NCBI GenBank assembly: GCA_017460265.1
Contig: JAFUBJ010000337.1
Span: forward strand, 1-17,687
Direction of reading: 5' to 3'
DNA from: Atopobiaceae bacterium
GTDB lineage: Bacteria > Actinomycetota > Coriobacteriia > Coriobacteriales > Atopobiaceae
Length of the DNA stretch: 17,687 nucleotides
Below, in pieces: positions 1-8,082 of the stretch. The notes beneath the pieces are model-generated. The model did no database searches and was not told the DNA's origin. It saw nothing but the letters and a program-made list of their open reading frames with translations. The translations under genes were made by a program, and so were the position numbers. The number at the start of each line of letters is the position of its first letter. The first letter of the stretch is position 1.

Positions 1-65
1 CCATAGAGCTCACAAGCGAGGTCGACAAGGGGTCAACCTTCCGGGTGCTTCTGCCACTCGCCTAA
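1..65 (+). CDS. Sensor histidine kinase, C-terminal fragment
   Basis: Only the last 20 codons are in the window, read in frame from base 3 to the TAA at 63-65. They end ...DKGSTFRVLLPLA. A Gly-Ser-Thr-Phe-x-Val-x-Leu-Pro-Leu ending is the usual last beta strand of the ATP-binding (HATPase_c) domain of two-component sensor kinases, where it closes the nucleotide pocket. The assignment rests on this short tail alone, so partner regulator, signal and membrane topology are unknown. Another GHKL ATPase is the only serious alternative. Confidence 0.7.
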   Translation, partial: IELTSEVDKGSTFRVLLPLA

Positions 66-370
66 GTGAGATGTAGAGAAATTAACCTAATCTAACTTTT
101 TTCCGATTTGCTCTTGCTTTTATGGTCGGAGTAAGTAAACGATAGTTAACTTCTTGCGAGGGACCCTCTCCCCCACAAAACAGAACGGGCACAGCCCAGC
201 TAGAGGACGCGCATCCCCCCATTGGCGCGTCCTCTGTTGCTGTGCAAAGACCTATTTTTCTCCACCCTCACCTCAGATACCTCCCACTTGTCGTTTGGGC
301 ACGTAGTGGGCAGACCTCCCTCGCTATGATGGTCAATGGAAACAACCATGCCCCGAGGTAAGGAGGACCC
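66..370. other. Gene-free stretch between kinase and hydrolase
   Basis: About 305 bases without a convincing gene. The first 90 bases are AT-richer than the surroundings, with a T-run near 98-103, but I see no clear promoter. The middle holds the hairpin listed separately (189-245). The last part leads to the ribosome binding site of the hydrolase gene. TATGAT at 325-330 resembles a -10 box, but no -35 box lies at a normal distance upstream, so I do not call a promoter. Confidence 0.6.
189..259 (+). terminator. Two-part hairpin, probable terminator of the kinase transcript
   Basis: A perfect 11-bp inner stem pairs AGAGGACGCGC (202-212) with GCGCGTCCTCT (225-235) around a 12-base C-rich loop. 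Below it, GCACAGC (189-195) pairs with GCTGTGC (239-245), leaving an internal loop of 6 and 3 bases. A run of five T follows at 255-259, about 10 bases after the stem. The stem strength and the position between a gene end and the next gene start support a terminator. The late T-run makes the intrinsic type imperfect. Confidence 0.6.
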
Positions 371-1252
371 ATGTCGGCAATGTCTGACCTGATTCGAGCC
401 CAGTTCAAGGAAGGCGACGACATCCGTGACGCCGGCCTGACCACACCGGAGGGAATCGAGCGCTTTGACGACATCTCCTATGGTCCCGACCAGCAGTGGA
501 ATGTCTTGGATGTCTACCGCCCCAAAGGCGCCGATACCCCTCTTCCCGTCATCGTCAGCATCCACGGCGGCGGCTGGGTGTATGGCGACAAGGAGCGCTA
601 CCAGTGGTACTGCATGGACCTTGCGCTGCGCGGCTTTGCCGTGATCAACTTCACCTATCGCCTTGCGCCTGAGTTCAAGTTCCCCTCGAGCATGGAAGAC
701 ACCTGCGCCGTCTTTGACTGGATGCTCGCCCATGCGCAGGAGTACGGCTTTGACACCGAGCACGTCTTTGCCGTGGGCGACTCTGCTGGCGGCCACATGC
801 TCGGCATGTTCTGCAACATGTGCACCAACCCAGATTATGCGGCACGGTTTGACTTTGCTCCGCCTGCAGGGTTTGTGCCCACGGCCGTGGCTCTCAACTG
901 TGGTGCCTTCCAAGTTAAGGTGAGCGACGATCCCACAGACCTCACGAGCGCCCTCATGGGAGACTACCTCCCCGAAGGCGGAAGCAAACGAGAGCTCGAC
1001 ACGATCAACGTAGTCTCTCACGTCAGGGCAGACTTCCCGCCGGCATTCATCATGACCTGCGACGGCGACTTCCTCCACGACGAGGCCGAGCCCCTCGCAA
1101 AGCTCCTGCGCGAGCTGAAGGTCATTCATGAGCTGCACGTCTATAGCGGCATTGGCGAGCAGCTCCCCCACGTCTTCCACTGCAACATGAAGAGCGAGGA
1201 CGCACGGCACTGCAACGACGACGAGTGTCGTTTCTTCAAGCGCTTCCTGTAA
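371..1252 (+). CDS. Alpha/beta hydrolase, hormone-sensitive-lipase-like esterase
   Basis: A 293-residue cytoplasmic hydrolase with no signal peptide or membrane segment. HGGGW at residues 65-69 is the oxyanion-hole motif of the hormone-sensitive lipase/acetyl-esterase group. GDSAGG at 136-141 places the nucleophile at Ser138. The acid is probably Asp233 in the DGDFLHDEA stretch, and the base His267 (or His270) in LPHVFH. These proteins cleave short-chain carboxyl esters, often acetyl or acyl groups on small molecules or sugars; the substrate here is unknown. The start at 371 is supported by AAGGAGG at 361-367, although the spacing to the first ATG is short. The ATG at codon 4 has better spacing and is an alternative. 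The gene stands alone between two hairpins. Confidence 0.9.
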   Translation: MSAMSDLIRAQFKEGDDIRDAGLTTPEGIERFDDISYGPDQQWNVLDVYRPKGADTPLPVIVSIHGGGWVYGDKERYQWYCMDLALRGFAVINFTYRLAPEFKFPSSMEDTCAVFDWMLAHAQEYGFDTEHVFAVGDSAGGHMLGMFCNMCTNPDYAARFDFAPPAGFVPTAVALNCGAFQVKVSDDPTDLTSALMGDYLPEGGSKRELDTINVVSHVRADFPPAFIMTCDGDFLHDEAEPLAKLLRELKVIHELHVYSGIGEQLPHVFHCNMKSEDARHCNDDECRFFKRFL

Positions 1253-1258
1253 TCACAG

Positions 1259-1295
1259 CGAGTGCGCCCAGGGGGCTACCCCCAGGGCGCACTCG
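1259..1295 (+). terminator. Long GC-rich hairpin after the hydrolase gene
   Basis: An 11-bp outer stem pairs CGAGTGCGCCC (1259-1269) with GGGCGCACTCG (1285-1295). After one A-A mismatch, five more G-C pairs (1271-1275 with 1279-1283) close a 3-base loop. The total is 16 pairs, starting 6 bases after the hydrolase stop codon. No T-run follows, so it is not a textbook intrinsic terminator. It may still stop transcription or protect the mRNA 3' end. Confidence 0.6.
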
Positions 1296-1366
1296 CACGC
1301 TCATCGGTCGGCAGCTCTCTGATAAACTATTTCTCCTTATGTTTGCGCGTGCACAGCACGGTCGGT

Positions 1367-1372
1367 GAGGAG
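1367..1372 (+). promoter_or_regulatory. Ribosome binding site fixing the HelD start
   Basis: GAGGAG lies 6 bases before the ATG at 1379. The open frame continues upstream to a GTG at 1262, but that codon sits inside the hairpin at 1259-1295 and has no ribosome binding site. The 39 extra residues look nothing like the HelD family, so 1379 is the supported start. Confidence 0.8.
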
Positions 1373-1378
1373 AGACAT

Positions 1379-3493
1379 ATGGCGACGGATGTCAAAGATC
1401 CCACGTTTGAAGAGGAGCAGAAGCACCTCTCCGAAACCTATGCCACCCTGCTCGCCATGCGCGACAGCCTGAGCGAGGAGCTCGAGGTCAAGCACAAGGG
1501 CATCGCGCAGGACCTCATCGACATGAGCGAGGAGATCACCCTCGACTTCGTTGGTGCGGACGAGACGATGGAGACCCTTGCCGCCATCGAAACGCTCAAC
1601 AGCGTCATCGACACCTACAACCAGTACCATGACTACACCGTTGACAAGGTCCGTCGCATCCTGCTGCTGCTCATGCAGCCCTACTTCGCCAAGGTTCGTC
1701 TGCAGATGCGCCCCGGCCGCCCGGCTCGTGACGTCTATATCGGCGCTGCAGGCGTCACCGACGACCACAAGCGCCCGCTCATCGTCGACTGGCGCAGCCC
1801 CGTTGCCGAGACCTACTACAACCAGCAGATGGGAGAGACCTCCTACCTGGTGGACGGCAAGGTGCGCACCGTCAACCTCGAGCTTCGTCGACAGTTTGAC
1901 ATCACGCGCGACGTCCTCAACATGTACTTCGACACCACCGTCGCCATCCAGGACTCGCTTCTGCTCGGAGCGCTCAAGCGCCATCACACAGAGAAGCTCC
2001 AGGCAATAACCGCCACCATCCAGCGCGAGCAGAACGCCATCGTTCGCCATGATGACGTGCCCGCATTGCTCGTCAACGGCATTGCGGGAAGCGGCAAGAC
2101 GTCCGTCATGCTGCAGCGCATCGCCTTCCTGCTCTACCGCCAACGCGAGACGCTCAGCCCCAGCCAGGTCTACCTGTTTACGCCCAACTCCGTCTTTGAG
2201 AGCTACATAGACACGGTCCTGCCGTCGCTGGGCGAGTCAAACCCGCAGACCTTCACGTGGGCAAGCTTCATGGAGGCGCAGGGGCTTTCTGAACGCTCTG
2301 ACGGCGCCATGGTCAGCCCTGACGAGCTGCGCCACCTTGAGGAGCTCGTGGGCGGCATCACGCTCGAGGAAGACGACCTCAGGGGCATCTCGGTAGAGGG
2401 AGTCTCGCTCCTCAAGCCAACACAGGTCAAGGCGTCAGTCAACAAGTTCAGCAAGTTCCCCGTGGGGCCGCGTCTTGCCGCCCTGGTCAAAGACGACCTG
2501 CACGACAAGCTCGAGCGTCGCTTTGCCCAGCTCGCAAAGGACGATGAGCTTCAGGAGGAGCTGCTCGAGCTTGACATGGACGACCAGATAGAGATCTTTG
2601 GCCGCACCATAGACGCCCCCGACGAGGAAGAGCTCGAGCGCTACACCGAACAGTATGCACGCCACCTGTATGGAAGCGCCCACGACCAGGTCGAGCGAGG
2701 CACCTGGCTGCGCATTGACCGCATCGGCATGCGCATGCTTGGCGTCAAGGCACTCAGCGCCGCCGAGTGGCTCTACCTCAAGCTGCTCATCTGCGGCCCT
2801 TCGGAGCGCGACGCACGCTACGTGATGATCGACGAGGTGCAGGACTACACAATCACCCAGCTCATGGTGCTCGTCCGCTACTTTCCTCGTGCGCACTTCC
2901 TGCTGCTGGGAGACCAGCAACAAGCCATTCGCGAGCACACGGCAACCTTTGACCAGATCAAGGACCTCTTTGCCCAATCGCATGGAGGCATCGAGGAGTG
3001 CCTGCTGCGCACGAGCTACCGTTCTTCTCCCGAGATCACGGCCCTCTTCGCGTCACTCCTTGACGAACACGACCGCATCAACCTCAGCTCGGTCAGACGC
3101 CCTGGCATCGACCCACACATTGAGTCGTACGACGACAGGGATGCCTACCTCGACGCGCTCCGCTCGTCAGTCCGCCAGGCGCATGAAGACGACGGACTCA
3201 CCGCCATCATCACGGCAGACAAGTCGCGACGCAGCTGGCTGCATCGTCAGCTGGGAGACTCCGTCAAGTCCATCCACAAGGGAGATGCGCTACCAAAGGA
3301 CGGTGTGGTCGTCATGGACCTCGCCTTGGCAAAAGGGCTCGAGTTTGATCACGTCATCATTCCAGACACCCAAGAGGAGGTCTACCCGGACACGCCGCTG
3401 GCGCGCAGACGCCTCTACACGGCCATCAGCCGTGCCATGCACCGCGTCACGATCTTCTCGCAAGGTACACTCACGCCGCTGCTCGCACACTAG
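1379..3493 (+). CDS. helD: HelD-like superfamily 1 helicase, RNA polymerase recycling ATPase
   Basis: A 704-residue cytoplasmic SF1 (UvrD/Rep-fold) ATPase. Proteins of this group bind RNA polymerase, insert arms into its channels and use ATP to release stalled enzyme from nucleic acid. Visible in order: a charged helical N-terminus (about 5-110) fitting the secondary-channel coiled coil; the family signature DWRSPVAETYY near 137-147; Walker A GIAGSGKT at 234-241; a long acidic insertion between the helicase domains; Walker B VMIDEVQD at 482-489; GDQQQAI at 511-517; and C-terminal LAKGLEFDHVIIPD plus RRRLYTAISRA, helicase motifs V and VI. The length matches the family. Some actinobacterial HelD proteins protect against rifamycins, but I cannot tell from sequence whether this one does. 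UvrD or RecB-like repair helicases are less likely because of the WRSP signature and the N-terminal arm. Confidence 0.88.
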   Translation: MATDVKDPTFEEEQKHLSETYATLLAMRDSLSEELEVKHKGIAQDLIDMSEEITLDFVGADETMETLAAIETLNSVIDTYNQYHDYTVDKVRRILLLLMQPYFAKVRLQMRPGRPARDVYIGAAGVTDDHKRPLIVDWRSPVAETYYNQQMGETSYLVDGKVRTVNLELRRQFDITRDVLNMYFDTTVAIQDSLLLGALKRHHTEKLQAITATIQREQNAIVRHDDVPALLVNGIAGSGKTSVMLQRIAFLLYRQRETLSPSQVYLFTPNSVFESYIDTVLPSLGESNPQTFTWASFMEAQGLSERSDGAMVSPDELRHLEELVGGITLEEDDLRGISVEGVSLLKPTQVKASVNKFSKFPVGPRLAALVKDDLHDKLERRFAQLAKDDELQEELLELDMDDQIEIFGRTIDAPDEEELERYTEQYARHLYGSAHDQVERGTWLRIDRIGMRMLGVKALSAAEWLYLKLLICGPSERDARYVMIDEVQDYTITQLMVLVRYFPRAHFLLLGDQQQAIREHTATFDQIKDLFAQSHGGIEECLLRTSYRSSPEITALFASLLDEHDRINLSSVRRPGIDPHIESYDDRDAYLDALRSSVRQAHEDDGLTAIITADKSRRSWLHRQLGDSVKSIHKGDALPKDGVVVMDLALAKGLEFDHVIIPDTQEEVYPDTPLARRRLYTAISRAMHRVTIFSQGTLTPLLAH

Positions 3494-3527
3494 ACGCGCG
3501 GAACGCATAGCGTCCCGCGCGGTTCTA
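3491..3527. terminator. Convergent hairpin between helD and the phosphodiesterase gene
   Basis: CGCGCGG (3495-3501) pairs with CCGCGCG (3515-3521). Inside this, ACGC (3503-3506) pairs with GCGT (3510-3513) around an ATA loop, with one A-C mismatch. TAGA at 3491-3494 can also pair with TCTA at 3524-3527. The left arm overlaps the helD stop codon. Lying between two convergent gene ends, it could stop transcription from both sides. There is no T-run on either strand. Confidence 0.6.
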
Positions 3528-3540
3528 GACACCAAAGGTT

Positions 3541-5433
3541 CTAGACATCGAACATGCCGCCTAAGGCGTCGCGCACGCGCATGTAGTCACTCCGGGAATC
3601 CAGCTCGCCACGAACCTCTTCGGCCAGGCTGATCTCATCGGTGATGACAACGTCAATCCCCGTGTCAAGGAACTTGGTGAGTCCATCCTTGGTGTTGACC
3701 GTCCAGACACCAGCCTTCTTTCCTGCGTTGTGCAAATCGACGATGCGGTTCCGCGTCGCAGACTCCTCTTCCATCAACACATAGTCGCACTTCATGTTGG
3801 TGATGTCACCAAAGCCCACAAAGATGAGGACGCCCGTCTCAAACTCTGGATAAGTCTCCTCGGCATACTTGATGACTTCATAGTCAAGCGAGATGAGCGC
3901 AACATCATCCACGCAGTTGCGCTCACGGCAGAGCGCCACCACGTCATCAACCATCTGCTTGTCGGCGGTCGCGCCCTTGAGCTCTATGAACAGAATCTCC
4001 TTCCCCACCGTGATGTCCAGCATCTCCTCAAGCGTGGGGACCTGCAGGAACTCGCCAGAACCCGTGGTGTCCTTGAGCGCGATGCTGCGGACCTCCTCAA
4101 GCGTCATGTCCTTTGGCGCGCGATCAACGCCCGCCAAGCGCCTGAAGGTGTCATCGTGATTGATGATGTAATGGCCATCTTTGGTGCGATGGATGTCTGT
4201 CTCACTCCCCAGGCACCCGTGCTCGATGGCAACCTCAAGGCCTTCGAGCGAGTTTTCGGGGGCAAGAACGCCGCCCGTTCTGTGAGCCACGATGCCAGGG
4301 GGATCCATGATGAACAGCTTGTCAAAGAACGCGGCGCAGGTAAAGGAGGCGATCACGAAGACAAAGGCAACGACCACCATGTTTGCGATCTTGAGAAGGT
4401 ACTTATGATGCTTGTCTCGCGCTGGCCAAAGCTCTCTCACATCGCGGGTGTACTCCCAATAGCACCTCGTAAAGCGAAGCATGATGTAGGAGCTGCTCAG
4501 AAGCGCAGAGAACGAGACGAGGTACCCCCCAAAGAGAACCGAGAAGACGCTCGCAATCCGATATTGGAAGAGCTCAAGTTGTCCCCCTTCCAGTTCCAAT
4601 GCCTCGTCGAGGCTCAACGATCCAAGCGTCACCCCCTTGACGTTTTCCCACTGATTATCGAAATGGAAGGAAGGAATCACATCGGCAAGGACAATAAACA
4701 AAAGGAGCATGAGCGACCAGGCAGCAAACACGCCCAGCATGGTCTTGGCAAATCGCAGGCCATTTTTCTTGATGAGCGACATGGACTGCTTGCATGCCTC
4801 AAGGGGCGCCATTTCATCTACCAGAACGCCGTGTATGGCAAAGATATTCAAGATTCCCACAATGGCAAGGACAACAAGCACGGCACGGTACGCCGTCGCA
4901 GTCCACACGTTTGCAAAAATGACTTCACTTACAAAGTGGGGCACATACAGACTGCCCGTCGTGCTCACCGAAAAGCCCACGCCACAGAGCGGGGCGGCAA
5001 GAAGCACATAGGCAAGCATGAGAATGCCGATGGGGTTGAAGAACCGTCTAAGCGACTCGAATCCACGCCGTATGGTGCCAAACACCTGCGCCTTCCGCCC
5101 ATTCAGGATGTCGTCGCACAAAAGAATCTGCGAGAAGAGCTCCGTAACCACAACGATCAGGAGCGCCCAGGCGCCCAAGACGATGACGAGGGGGCCACGC
5201 CAGCTTAGGAGGAAGCTCCCCGCATTGGCGGAGGTGAGCGTTGCATCCGCCGTCGACGCGATGTATTTGAAGATCCAGCCCATCAACGAGAGGGGAATGG
5301 CCGAGATAATCGCAGCGGCAACCTGAAAATTCCACAGCTCAGGTAGGGATTGGAAGGCAAGCCGAGAGAACCTCACCTGTTTGCGTTCCTCTTCCTTGAA
5401 GTGCCTTCCCTCACCGGATTTGTTAGACGCCAT
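3541..5433 (-). CDS. Membrane-anchored glycerophosphodiester phosphodiesterase
   Basis: A 630-residue protein with two parts. The first 370 residues hold about seven hydrophobic segments (roughly 36-56, 82-102, 136-156, 173-200, 231-251, 296-318, 349-372), matching the GDPD-linked membrane domain. Residues 379-610 form a GDPD barrel: HR at 384-385, APEN at 391-394, ExD at 411-413, TKDG at 417-420, HD at 426-427, ELK at 484-486 and a late Trp577, all active-site family motifs. The family hydrolyses glycerophosphodiesters to glycerol-3-phosphate and an alcohol, with a metal ion held by the Glu and Asp residues. Membrane-domain versions probably act on lipid-derived or lipoteichoic-type substrates. 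The start ATG lies 11 bp after the acetyltransferase stop, with a weak AGGA upstream, suggesting co-transcription and perhaps coupling. Confidence 0.9.
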   Translation of the reverse strand: MASNKSGEGRHFKEEERKQVRFSRLAFQSLPELWNFQVAAAIISAIPLSLMGWIFKYIASTADATLTSANAGSFLLSWRGPLVIVLGAWALLIVVVTELFSQILLCDDILNGRKAQVFGTIRRGFESLRRFFNPIGILMLAYVLLAAPLCGVGFSVSTTGSLYVPHFVSEVIFANVWTATAYRAVLVVLAIVGILNIFAIHGVLVDEMAPLEACKQSMSLIKKNGLRFAKTMLGVFAAWSLMLLLFIVLADVIPSFHFDNQWENVKGVTLGSLSLDEALELEGGQLELFQYRIASVFSVLFGGYLVSFSALLSSSYIMLRFTRCYWEYTRDVRELWPARDKHHKYLLKIANMVVVAFVFVIASFTCAAFFDKLFIMDPPGIVAHRTGGVLAPENSLEGLEVAIEHGCLGSETDIHRTKDGHYIINHDDTFRRLAGVDRAPKDMTLEEVRSIALKDTTGSGEFLQVPTLEEMLDITVGKEILFIELKGATADKQMVDDVVALCRERNCVDDVALISLDYEVIKYAEETYPEFETGVLIFVGFGDITNMKCDYVLMEEESATRNRIVDLHNAGKKAGVWTVNTKDGLTKFLDTGIDVVITDEISLAEEVRGELDSRSDYMRVRDALGGMFDV

Positions 5434-5444
5434 TGTTCATAGTC

Positions 5445-5918
5445 CTAAAGCATCATGCGCATGGCCACATGCGTCGTACTGTCATCAGAAAAGCCCAGGG
5501 AGCGGTAAAGCGGGTAGCCATCTTCTGTGGCATGCAGCTCAAGAACATCCAGCTGAAGCCGATAGGAATGCTCTATGAGCGTCCCCATGACTCGCCGAGC
5601 CAACCCCTGGCGCCTAAACGCAGGGTCGGTGTACACATTGAAGAGCACGCCCGTCTTTCCGTTGGGAAACCGCGGGCTGGGCGGCTTGTCCACCAGAAGC
5701 AACCAGGCGCAGCTCACAATGGTTCCTTCGTCATTTCGGGCAACAAACGCCATCAGGTCGCGACCAAGGTGAGCCGAGAAGTACTTGGGCAACTCCTCGC
5801 GCAGCTGCACCACTTGGTCATCACCGAGCGTGCCGAAATCATCGGAAAGATAGGCAAGACGAAGGCGGATGAGCTGGTTCATATCATCCAGCATCGCCTG
5901 CTCAAAGGACATGCCCAT
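5445..5918 (-). CDS. GNAT-family N-acetyltransferase
   Basis: A 157-residue cytoplasmic GNAT-fold protein. The acetyl-CoA pyrophosphate-binding motif RRQGLA lies at 102-107, after the strand LFNVYTDPAF. The later ELHATEDGYPLYRSLGF stretch is the usual C-terminal half, where Tyr and the LGF turn line the active site. The acceptor cannot be told from sequence: a small amine, an antibiotic or a protein terminus are all possible. The start at 5918 has GGGGAGG 7 bases upstream; the ATG two codons later is an alternative. It precedes the membrane phosphodiesterase gene by 11 bp, so the two are probably one transcript, although no functional link is obvious. Confidence 0.88.
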   Translation of the reverse strand: MGMSFEQAMLDDMNQLIRLRLAYLSDDFGTLGDDQVVQLREELPKYFSAHLGRDLMAFVARNDEGTIVSCAWLLLVDKPPSPRFPNGKTGVLFNVYTDPAFRRQGLARRVMGTLIEHSYRLQLDVLELHATEDGYPLYRSLGFSDDSTTHVAMRMML

Positions 5919-6025
5919 GGCTCGCCCTCCCCGTCCCGCTTGCTGCAGAAATAGCTATTGCAATTCGCAGAAAAGCATACCACGCAAACCCACGAGGCAA
6001 GGAGACGACGTTCGATCGCAAAGGA

Positions 6026-6559
6026 TTAAGCGTTGTCAAGCACGTCGTTGCGGTTGATTTGAAGAAGAATCTGGTCGAGGTCAAAGGTGCCCACGAGGAT
6101 GGCCTTCGCTTCTCCTCCGGCGATGACCACGATGCAACGACGGCTGGGAGGTATCACGGAACTTGACCACTTGAGCTGCTCAATCTCGTCATAGCGAATC
6201 GACCGCTTTGCACCCAAGAACGGCGTGACTTCAAGGTGGTCGTCATAGGTAGCCACGCGGTAGCGTCTGAGCGTCGCCCACATGACGAACATCACCAACA
6301 CGAAGGAGAAGAAGAAGCCTTCCATGGTGAGCGCGCTCGCCTTGAAGACACCCACGCGGCAGAGCCAGCTCAGGACGAGCCCCAGAACACCCATGAACAT
6401 CATCGCAAGCGTGATGGCACCGGTCAGTGCCGAAGAGATGACGTAGGTGTCGTGCTTGCTATGGTGACGTTCAGATAGACGCGTGCCCACGACCCATTCC
6501 ATAACCATGGCATACACGGGAAGGATGGCAGAGGTCGCGGCAAAGACCCAGAAGGTCAT
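6026..6559 (-). CDS. Membrane protein with C-terminal PH-like domain, function unknown
   Basis: A 177-residue protein I cannot tie to a named family with certainty. Hydrophobic segments at about 3-23, 41-66 and 80-97 are followed by a soluble tail (100-170). The tail alternates strands in the pattern DDHLEVTPFLG, RSIRYDEIEQLKW, CIVVIAGG, AKAILVG, then an amphipathic end helix. This arrangement resembles bacterial PH-like (bPH/YdbT-type) membrane proteins. It is likely an inner-membrane protein with the tail in the cytoplasm. A GGGGGG run lies about 10 bases before the ATG. The start codon overlaps the stop of a possible 9-codon reading frame (6585-6556). Confidence 0.72.
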   Translation of the reverse strand: MTFWVFAATSAILPVYAMVMEWVVGTRLSERHHSKHDTYVISSALTGAITLAMMFMGVLGLVLSWLCRVGVFKASALTMEGFFFSFVLVMFVMWATLRRYRVATYDDHLEVTPFLGAKRSIRYDEIEQLKWSSSVIPPSRRCIVVIAGGEAKAILVGTFDLDQILLQINRNDVLDNA

Positions 6560-6585
6560 GCAGCAACCACCCCCCTAACGGGCAT
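6556..6585 (-). CDS. Possible 9-codon upstream leader peptide
   Basis: AAAGGA, then ATCCT, then ATG begins a frame reading MPVRGVVAA and ending in a TGA that overlaps the ATG of the membrane protein gene (ATGA). The spacing from AAGGA to this ATG is 5 bases, better than the site in front of the main gene. The overlap is the classic arrangement for translational coupling. Nothing besides this layout supports expression. Confidence 0.25.
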   Translation of the reverse strand: MPVRGVVAA

Positions 6586-6728
6586 AGGATTCCTTTCTTG
6601 ATGCAGCGCTCTGCTCATACGCCTACGAAAACCCCAGTGACATCGATAATCTCTTATCCACCATACCTTCCACCTGCCTGTTTTCAGAGAAAAGGGCCGC
6701 ATGCGGACAAATTGAGCCCGCACGCGGT

Positions 6729-6756
6729 CATATAAACAAGTCAAGCGGCTGGTAAA
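6729..6756 (-). promoter_or_regulatory. Weak promoter candidate upstream of the membrane protein gene
   Basis: On the - strand, TTTACC (6756-6751) and TATATG (6734-6729) are separated by 16 bases. The region between the pepT end and the membrane protein start (6560-6796) is otherwise gene-free and AT-richer than its surroundings. A 4-bp hairpin (CTGG/CCAG, 6749-6762) overlaps the -35 part. A transcript from here would have a leader of about 160 bases. Confidence 0.2.
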
Positions 6757-6796
6757 TGCCAGTAAACGGTATCAATTATTTATCTAGAGTCTTTTC

Positions 6797-8029
6797 TCAC
6801 CGAGCAAACTTGGCTACCAGGTGCTCAAGCAAGTCAACCGTCAGCTCAAGGCTGTGCACGGGAATAAACTCCCTGATTGAGTGCGCGTTGTACCCACCCG
6901 TTGCAATGTTGGGACAGGGGAGTCCTCGGAAGGTGAGCTGGGCGCCATCGGTGCCGCCGCGCACGGCAACGATGCTCGGCTCGATGCCCACCTCGCGGTT
7001 GGCCTCAAGCGCGTAGTCAATGAGCTGCGGGCAGTCGGCAAACTGCTCTGCCATGTTGCGATACTGCTGACGGATGTCAACCGCAACCGTTCCTTCGCCA
7101 TAGCGCGCGTTCATGAAGGCGGCAATGTCGCGAAGCGTCTGCTGACGCCGCTCGAAGCTCTGCGCGTCAAAGTCACGAATGATGTAGGAAAGCGTGACTT
7201 CGCTCGCGCTGCCCGTGACCGAGATGGGATGGTAGAATCCCTCCCTTCCCTCGGTGTGCTCGGGACGCTCATGGGCGGGTACCAGTGCGTCAAACTCGCC
7301 TGCAAGGGTGATGGCGTTCACCATCACGTCCTTTGCGGAGCCCGGATGCACCATCACGCCCGTGATGTGCACGTTTGCCTGGCAGGCGCTGAAGCACTCA
7401 TAGTTGAACTCCCCCAGCGCCTCGCCATCAACGGTGTAGCACCACGTTGCGCCAAAGCGCTCGAGGTCGAGCAGCTCGGCCCCGTGCCCGATCTCCTCGT
7501 CGGGGACAAAGGCGATCTTGAGTGTCGGGTGCGGAAGATTGGGGTTGTCCTGGATGCGTGCAAGAAGCGAGCAGATCTCGGCCACGCCCGCCTTGTCATC
7601 AGCCGAGAGAAGCGTGGTGCCATCAGTGCAAACGATATCCTGGCCAACAAACTGATTGAGGTCGGGAACCTGCTCGGGAGTCGTGACGACGGGCTTTCCG
7701 TCAACGATGCCCGCAACTAGGTCTCCCCCCTCGTAATGGACGATGTGCGGCTTGACGTTTGCCGCAGGGGCATCGGGGGCCGTATCGATGTGCGCGCACA
7801 GTCCAAGGGCGGGAAGGTCCTCTGCACCCGCAGATGCCGGGATGGACGCCGTCACGTAGGCATGCTCGTCAACCACCACGTCCTCAGCGCCCAGGGACCT
7901 CAGTTCCTCGCCCAAAAGGCGAGCCATGTTATGCTGGGTCGGCGTCGAGGGGGTCTGTTCCTCGTTTGCCGGGTTCGATTGCGAGTCCACCTGGACATAG
8001 CGCATGAAGCGCTCTACAACGTCTGACAT
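6797..8029 (-). CDS. pepT: Peptidase T, tripeptide aminopeptidase
   Basis: A 410-residue cytoplasmic M20-family metallopeptidase that removes N-terminal residues from tripeptides using two zinc ions. Metal and catalytic residues are all present: His80 and Asp82 in AHIDTAPD, Asp144 in LLSADDKAG, Glu178/Glu179 in PDEEIG, Asp201 in YTVDGE, and His383 in GGYNAHSIREFIP. The length equals that of well-known PepT proteins (about 410). AAAGGAAAG precedes the ATG. It follows murI by 53 bp on the same strand and probably shares its transcript. No signal peptide is seen, so it likely acts on peptides imported or made by protein turnover. Confidence 0.96.
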   Translation of the reverse strand: MSDVVERFMRYVQVDSQSNPANEEQTPSTPTQHNMARLLGEELRSLGAEDVVVDEHAYVTASIPASAGAEDLPALGLCAHIDTAPDAPAANVKPHIVHYEGGDLVAGIVDGKPVVTTPEQVPDLNQFVGQDIVCTDGTTLLSADDKAGVAEICSLLARIQDNPNLPHPTLKIAFVPDEEIGHGAELLDLERFGATWCYTVDGEALGEFNYECFSACQANVHITGVMVHPGSAKDVMVNAITLAGEFDALVPAHERPEHTEGREGFYHPISVTGSASEVTLSYIIRDFDAQSFERRQQTLRDIAAFMNARYGEGTVAVDIRQQYRNMAEQFADCPQLIDYALEANREVGIEPSIVAVRGGTDGAQLTFRGLPCPNIATGGYNAHSIREFIPVHSLELTVDLLEHLVAKFAR

Positions 8030-8082
8030 GTCTTTCCTTTCAATACCATCCAGTGCCCTCTGCCTGCAATAGGCGGCACCAC

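Noticed and set aside
1262..1378. 39-residue N-terminal extension of HelD from a GTG
   Set aside because: The start lies inside a strong hairpin, has no ribosome binding site, and the residues do not fit the family.
3730..5208. 492-codon + strand frame opposite the phosphodiesterase gene
   Set aside because: Rich in His, Lys and Arg with no motif; the opposite strand carries a full GDPD active site.
6556..6744. 62-codon frame before the membrane protein gene
   Set aside because: Starts at a TTG without a ribosome binding site, inside the likely promoter; only its last nine codons have a plausible start signal.
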